DNA of 15,756 nucleotides from Alphaproteobacteria bacterium (GTDB lineage: Bacteria; Pseudomonadota; Alphaproteobacteria; Rhodospirillales; Magnetospirillaceae): contig JADFZP010000015.1 in assembly GCA_015232485.1 (NCBI GenBank), positions 2,069 to 17,824 of the forward strand, in the 5' to 3' direction. Position numbers and translations under genes: made by a program. The notes below the pieces were generated by a model, which did no database searches, was not told where the DNA came from, and worked only from the letters and a program-made list of their open reading frames with translations. This document shows, one piece after another, positions 12,145 to 15,756 of this stretch (position 1 is its first letter; every line of letters starts with the position of its first letter).

Positions 12145-14925
12145 TCATTCCGCCGCCGAGCGCGAGGGTTCGGGTTCGTCGCTGGGGTCGGACAGCGCCT
12201 TGGTTAGGCGCTCCTTGATCTGGCGCAGCTTGCCGTCGTGCTCGACCTTCATGCCGAACACGTCCTTGACGTAGAAGACGTCGACCACCCGCTCGCCATA
12301 GGTCGAGATGTGGGCGCTGGAGATGGTCAGCCCCAAATCGGTCATCGCCGCGGTGACGTCGTGCAGCAGGCCGGGGCGGTCGCGGCCGTTGACCTCGATC
12401 AGGGTGTGGGTGCGGCTGGCGGCGTTGTGGATCAAGACGCGCGGCGGCACCTTGAACACCCGCGTGCGGCTGCCGAGTTGCGCCTTCGAGCGCGCCGCCA
12501 ACTCGCGGGCCGGGCGCAGCCGACCGGACAGCGCCTGCTCGACGCAGGCCGACAGCTTGGCCAGCTTGCTGGGCGAGTCGAAGGCGCCACCCATTGATTC
12601 CTGAATCCAGAAGGTGTCGAGCGCCATGCCGTTGGTCAGGGTGATGATCTTGGCGTCGACGATCGAGGCGCCGGCCACCGCCATCGCCCCGGCGATCTGG
12701 CTGAACAGGCCGGGATGGTCGCTGGTGTAGATGACGATCTCGGTCACCGCGCGGGCCAGGTCGACATGGCTGTCGATGGTCAGCGGGGCGTGGATGGCCT
12801 CGGCCTCGCGCACCAGTCGGGCGTGGCGCAACAAGGTCGCGAAATCGAACGACACCCAGTACGAGGGATAGCCGCGCCCCAGATGGGCCTCGATGTCCTC
12901 GGCCGGCCAGCCCAGCACGGCCAGTTCCTTGCGCAACGCGCGCTGGGCCGCCTCGACGCGGGCTTCGCGCTTTTCGACCGACAGGCCGCCGGTCATCATC
13001 TCGTCGGCGCGGTAATAAAGTTCGCGCAGCAGCCCGGCCTTCCAGTTGTTCCAAACGGTCGGCCCGACCGCGCGGATGTCGGCCACGGTCAGCAGCAGCA
13101 AAAGCCGCAGCCGCTCGGGCGACTGCACCTCGGTGACGAAATCCTGAATGGTCTTGAAGTCGTCGATGTCGCGCTTGAAGGCGGTGCGGCTCATCATCAG
13201 GTGGTTGCGCACCAGCCAGGCCGCCGTCTCGGTCTCCTCGTCGGAAAGGCCCAGGCGCGGCCCCAGCTTGGCGGTGACGACGGCGCCCAGTTCGGAATGG
13301 TCGCCGCCGCGGCCCTTGGCGATGTCGTGCAGGAAGGTGGCGACGAACAGGGCGCGGCGCGACTGGATCTCGTGGATCACCTCGGAGGACGCCGGCATCT
13401 CCTTGGTCAGGGCGCCCTCCTCGATGCGGTGGAGGATGCCGATCGCCTGGATGGTGTGCTCGTCGACCGTGTACACGTGGTACATGTCGTATTGCATCTG
13501 CGCCACGACCCGCCCGAAATCCGGCACGAAGCGGCCCAACACGCCGGCCTCGTTCATGTGGCGCAGCGCCACCTCGGGGTCTTTCTTCGAGGTCAGCATG
13601 TCCATGAACAGCGCGTTGGCCTTGGAGTCGGCGCGCAGCCGCTGATCGATGCGCCGCAAATTCTGGGTGACCAGACTAAGGGCGTGCGGATGGATGTCGA
13701 GGTCGTGCTCGAGCGCCACGTGGAACAGGCGGATCAGCCGCAGCGGCTCGTCCGCGAAATCCTTGTCGCCGGCCACGTTGAGCCGGTCGCCGTCGAGGCG
13801 GAAGCCCTCGACGGCGCCGCGCCGCCCGAACAGCCGCTGCGACAGGCGCAGGCGCGGCTTGCGCTTGTGCTGCTCCTCCAGCACCGCGCAGAAGATGCGG
13901 GTCAGGTCGCCGACATCCTTGGCGATCAGGAAATAGTGCTTCATGAAGCGTTCGACGCCGCGCGCCCCGGCGCGGTCGCCATAGCCCATGCGCTGGGCGA
14001 TCGAGGGCTGCACGTCGAAGGTCAGCCGGTCCTCGGGGCGGTCGGTCAAGAGGTGCAGATGACAGCGCACCGTCCACAGGAACTCCTGCGCCTTGGCGAA
14101 GCGCTGCGCCGCGTCGGCCGACAGGATGCCGCGCCCGACCAGTTCGGGCACGTCGGCCACGTCGTAGAGATAGCGCGCGATCCAGAACAGGGTGTGCAGG
14201 TCGCGCAGACCCCCCTTGCCCTCCTTGATGTTGGGCTCGAGCACATAGCGGGTGTCGCCCATCCGGTCATGGCGCTGATTGCGCTCGGACAGCTTGCTTT
14301 CGACGAATTCCTCGCCCGAGCCGTTGGCGACCTCCGAGCGGTAGCGGGTCTTCAGCTCGCGATAGATCTTCTGGTCGCCCCACAGCCAGCGCGCCTCGAG
14401 CATCGCCGTGCGAATCGTCCAGTCGTCCTTGGCTTGGCGGATGCACTCGTCGACCGAGCGGGTCGAATGGCCGACCTTCAGCCCCAGATCCCACAGCATG
14501 TACAGGATCCACTCGACCACCTGCTCGCTGTAGGGGGTGCGCTTGTAGGGCAGCAGGAACAGCAGGTCGATGTCGGAATGGGGCGACAATTCGCCGCGGC
14601 CATAGCCGCCGACCGCCACCACGCCCAGCATCTCGCCGGCCGTTCGCACGCCGCCGCCGATTTCGTGCTCGACCGCGAAGTCGTGGATGACGCGGACCAG
14701 TTGGTCGACCAGGAAGCAGTTCTCGCGCACCGTCACCGAGCCGCGGCCGTGCTCGTCGAAGCGCTTGCGCACCTCGGTCTTGCCCGCCGCCATCACGGAT
14801 TTCAGGTAGTCGAGCACGCGGCCGCGCCGCTTGGACCGGGGCGCGTCCCCGGCCAGCAAGTCGTCCAGACCGTTGATGACCGCCCGGCGGTCGATGATCG
14901 CCCGCTGGCGCCGAATCGCTCCCAT
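12145..14925 (-). CDS. glnD: [Protein-PII] uridylyltransferase / uridylyl-removing enzyme GlnD
   Basis: A 926-residue bifunctional nitrogen sensor. It adds UMP to PII proteins when glutamine is low and removes it when glutamine is high. The nucleotidyltransferase domain has GGYGRGELSPHSDIDLL (106-122), with D118 and D120 as metal ligands. The HD domain for removal carries YTVDEHT (485-491) and FLHDIAKG (531-538; H533, D534). Two ACT domains that sense glutamine lie at about 729-805 (TSDHPGLFSQIAGAMA) and 840-905 (GRDRPGLLHDVTAAM). Length suits alphaproteobacteria (E. coli 890). I prefer the ATG at 14925, with GAGGGG five nt upstream, over the GTG at 14931, which would touch that site. Together with rpoN and ptsN it gives the window a nitrogen-control theme. 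Confidence 0.96.
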   Translation of the reverse strand: MGAIRRQRAIIDRRAVINGLDDLLAGDAPRSKRRGRVLDYLKSVMAAGKTEVRKRFDEHGRGSVTVRENCFLVDQLVRVIHDFAVEHEIGGGVRTAGEMLGVVAVGGYGRGELSPHSDIDLLFLLPYKRTPYSEQVVEWILYMLWDLGLKVGHSTRSVDECIRQAKDDWTIRTAMLEARWLWGDQKIYRELKTRYRSEVANGSGEEFVESKLSERNQRHDRMGDTRYVLEPNIKEGKGGLRDLHTLFWIARYLYDVADVPELVGRGILSADAAQRFAKAQEFLWTVRCHLHLLTDRPEDRLTFDVQPSIAQRMGYGDRAGARGVERFMKHYFLIAKDVGDLTRIFCAVLEEQHKRKPRLRLSQRLFGRRGAVEGFRLDGDRLNVAGDKDFADEPLRLIRLFHVALEHDLDIHPHALSLVTQNLRRIDQRLRADSKANALFMDMLTSKKDPEVALRHMNEAGVLGRFVPDFGRVVAQMQYDMYHVYTVDEHTIQAIGILHRIEEGALTKEMPASSEVIHEIQSRRALFVATFLHDIAKGRGGDHSELGAVVTAKLGPRLGLSDEETETAAWLVRNHLMMSRTAFKRDIDDFKTIQDFVTEVQSPERLRLLLLLTVADIRAVGPTVWNNWKAGLLRELYYRADEMMTGGLSVEKREARVEAAQRALRKELAVLGWPAEDIEAHLGRGYPSYWVSFDFATLLRHARLVREAEAIHAPLTIDSHVDLARAVTEIVIYTSDHPGLFSQIAGAMAVAGASIVDAKIITLTNGMALDTFWIQESMGGAFDSPSKLAKLSACVEQALSGRLRPARELAARSKAQLGSRTRVFKVPPRVLIHNAASRTHTLIEVNGRDRPGLLHDVTAAMTDLGLTISSAHISTYGERVVDVFYVKDVFGMKVEHDGKLRQIKERLTKALSDPSDEPEPSRSAAE

Positions 14926-14950
14926 GCACACCCCTCACTCGCCCGGCGCG

Positions 14951-14981
14951 ATTATATAGAGCGGAAGGCGGGGCCTGCCAC
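14951..14981 (-). promoter_or_regulatory. Probable promoter for glnD
   Basis: On the minus strand a perfect TATAAT lies at 14956-14951. The best -35 is GTGGCA (14981-14976, four of six) at a long 19-nt spacing. Transcription would start about 20 nt before the ATG at 14925. The -35 overlaps no known operator; the site is just beyond the stop of the YkuD gene, so glnD could also be read through from it. Confidence 0.45.
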
Positions 14982-14986
14982 CGCTT

Positions 14987-15487
14987 TCAGCGCTCCACCA
15001 CCAGCGAGTCGCCGGGGCGGCACAGGGTCAGCAGGGCCAGCAGATCCGGCAGGTCGAGCGCCACGCAGCCCTCGGTCGGCGCGCGGTCGGGCCGCGCGAC
15101 ATGCATGAAGATGGCGCTGCCCAGCCCCGCCACCGGCGGATCGTCGTTGTGGCCCACCACCACGATCACATCGTAAACGCCATCCTCGCGCCACAGGGTC
15201 TCGCAGCGCGCCGGATGGGGAAGGCGGACCGGACGGTTGTAATCGGCGTGGCCGGGATCGTCGCACCAGCCGTCATCGGGCGACAACGGCAGGACGGCCA
15301 AGCCGGTGACCGGCGCCGCCATGCGGTCGGGACGCCACAGCGCCCGGCGCAACGGAAACCGGCCAAGCGGGGTGGCGCCGTCGCCCTCGCGCTTGTCGGC
15401 CGATACGCCGCCGCGACCCAGCGCGCAACGGAACGAGCGTCCGTCGAATCGCAAGACGCCCGGCGCGGCGACCACCAGATCGGTCAT
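14987..15487 (-). CDS. YkuD-domain protein (L,D-transpeptidase or L,D-carboxypeptidase), no signal peptide
   Basis: A 166-residue protein consisting of little more than a YkuD catalytic domain. The active-site pattern is HVARPDRAPTEGCVAL: H129 and C141, with T138-E-G-C in place of the usual S/T-x-GC context. YkuD enzymes form 3-3 crosslinks in peptidoglycan or attach lipoproteins, using the cysteine as nucleophile, normally in the periplasm. This one begins MTDLVVAAPGVLRF and shows no signal peptide or membrane helix. It may therefore be a cytoplasmic L,D-carboxypeptidase of peptidoglycan recycling, like ElsL/LdtK of Acinetobacter; this is inference. The ATG at 15487 overlaps the stop of the upstream gene (ATGA, 15484-15487), which decides the start. 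An in-frame ATG at 15547 would lie inside that gene. Confidence 0.85.
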   Translation of the reverse strand: MTDLVVAAPGVLRFDGRSFRCALGRGGVSADKREGDGATPLGRFPLRRALWRPDRMAAPVTGLAVLPLSPDDGWCDDPGHADYNRPVRLPHPARCETLWREDGVYDVIVVVGHNDDPPVAGLGSAIFMHVARPDRAPTEGCVALDLPDLLALLTLCRPGDSLVVER

Positions 15488-15756
15488 CGCGGCGCGCCCG
15501 CCGCCTTGTAGCGGTCGAGATTGGCCATCATGCCGTTCGAGAACCAATCCTGCCCGCCATCCTCGGTGGCCTGGAGCAGCGGATGGCTGGTGTCGGTCAA
15601 GCCCTGGGCGGCGATGGCGCGGCGAATCGCGGCGGCGTCGGGGCTTGCGGCGGCTTGCGGCGGCGGAGCCACCGAGACCGGCCCGCTCGGGCGCTGAAGC
15701 GGCATCATGCGCGCCTCGCGAGTCGGCAAGGGCATGAAACGGGGATCGCCGGCCAG
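15484..15756 (-). CDS. Unrecognised protein, C-terminal part (runs off the window)
   Basis: An open minus-strand frame of 90 visible codons that enters from the window edge and ends at 15484, overlapping the YkuD gene start by 4 nt. The visible part has a Pro/Ala-rich linker (GPVSVAPPPQAAASP), then an Ala/Arg helix (DAAAIRRAIAAQGL) and a C-terminal segment DWFSNGMMANLDRYK. I do not recognise the family. In-frame ATGs occur at 15735 and 15708, so a complete small protein of 83 residues or fewer is possible. However, no Shine-Dalgarno precedes 15735 and the frame is open beyond it, so a truncated longer gene is more likely. Base use matches its neighbours. The tight overlap suggests co-transcription with the YkuD gene. 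Confidence 0.6.
   Translation of the reverse strand: MAGDPRFMPLPTREARMMPLQRPSGPVSVAPPPQAAASPDAAAIRRAIAAQGLTDTSHPLLQATEDGGQDWFSNGMMANLDRYKAAGAPR

Noticed and set aside
12715..15108. A very long open frame (about 797 codons) on the plus strand, opposite glnD
   Set aside because: It lies antisense to a gene with all GlnD motifs, its predicted protein is rich in Gln, His, Arg and Ala without domains, and such frames arise in GC-rich genes with biased third positions.
15488..15547. ATG at 15547 as start of the YkuD protein
   Set aside because: The added residues overlap the end of the upstream gene and do not form a signal peptide; the ATGA overlap at 15484-15487 is the better start.

Overview
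The window is a GC-rich, densely coded stretch of chromosome. Its codons strongly prefer G or C at the third position. Gene content points to an alphaproteobacterium, most likely Rhodospirillales of the Magnetospirillum/Phaeospirillum kind. The grounds are the rnd-kdsD-lptC-lptA-lptB-rpoN-ptsN order, a TIGR02186 (Alph_Pro_TM) protein, a complex I NDUFA9-type protein, a GlnD of about 926 residues next to murJ, and an intergenic repeat type common in that class. The lineage is inferred, because there is no rRNA or species marker.

Layout. (1) 63-2193, plus strand: a TauE/SafE exporter, a TIGR02186 membrane-anchored periplasmic protein and a UspA-type protein, tightly packed. (2) 2213-3220, minus strand: an NDUFA9-like atypical SDR, convergent with the first cluster. 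(3) 3374-3460: tRNA-Leu(CAG), followed 26 nt later by an RNase D family exonuclease. (4) 4177-8901: kdsD, lptC, lptA, lptB and rpoN, each overlapping or abutting the next, with a plausible promoter before kdsD. They supply the first step of Kdo synthesis, the periplasmic and ATPase parts of the LPS export bridge, and sigma-54. (5) 9090-9554: ptsN (EIIA-Ntr) behind its own good promoter and a long leader. The hpf gene often found between rpoN and ptsN is absent. (6) 9675-10220: a two-domain Nfu-type Fe-S protein whose stop codon lies inside a perfect 30-bp palindrome. (7) 10336-14925, minus strand: murJ (lipid II flippase) downstream of glnD (PII uridylyltransferase), separated by 258 bp filled with two kinds of dispersed repeat. 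(8) 14987-15756, minus strand: a small YkuD-domain protein with no visible signal peptide, overlapped by the end of an unrecognised gene that runs off the window.

The themes are envelope building (kdsD, lpt genes, murJ, YkuD protein) and nitrogen regulation (rpoN, ptsN, glnD). No gene-free stretch exceeds 300 bases. I found no phage, insertion sequence, CRISPR array, rRNA or toxin-antitoxin or defence genes. The region reads as ordinary core genome. The points most worth a second look are the structured repeats between glnD and murJ, the palindrome at the nfu stop codon, the rpoN-ptsN junction, the uncharacterised TIGR02186 protein and the YkuD protein without export signal.
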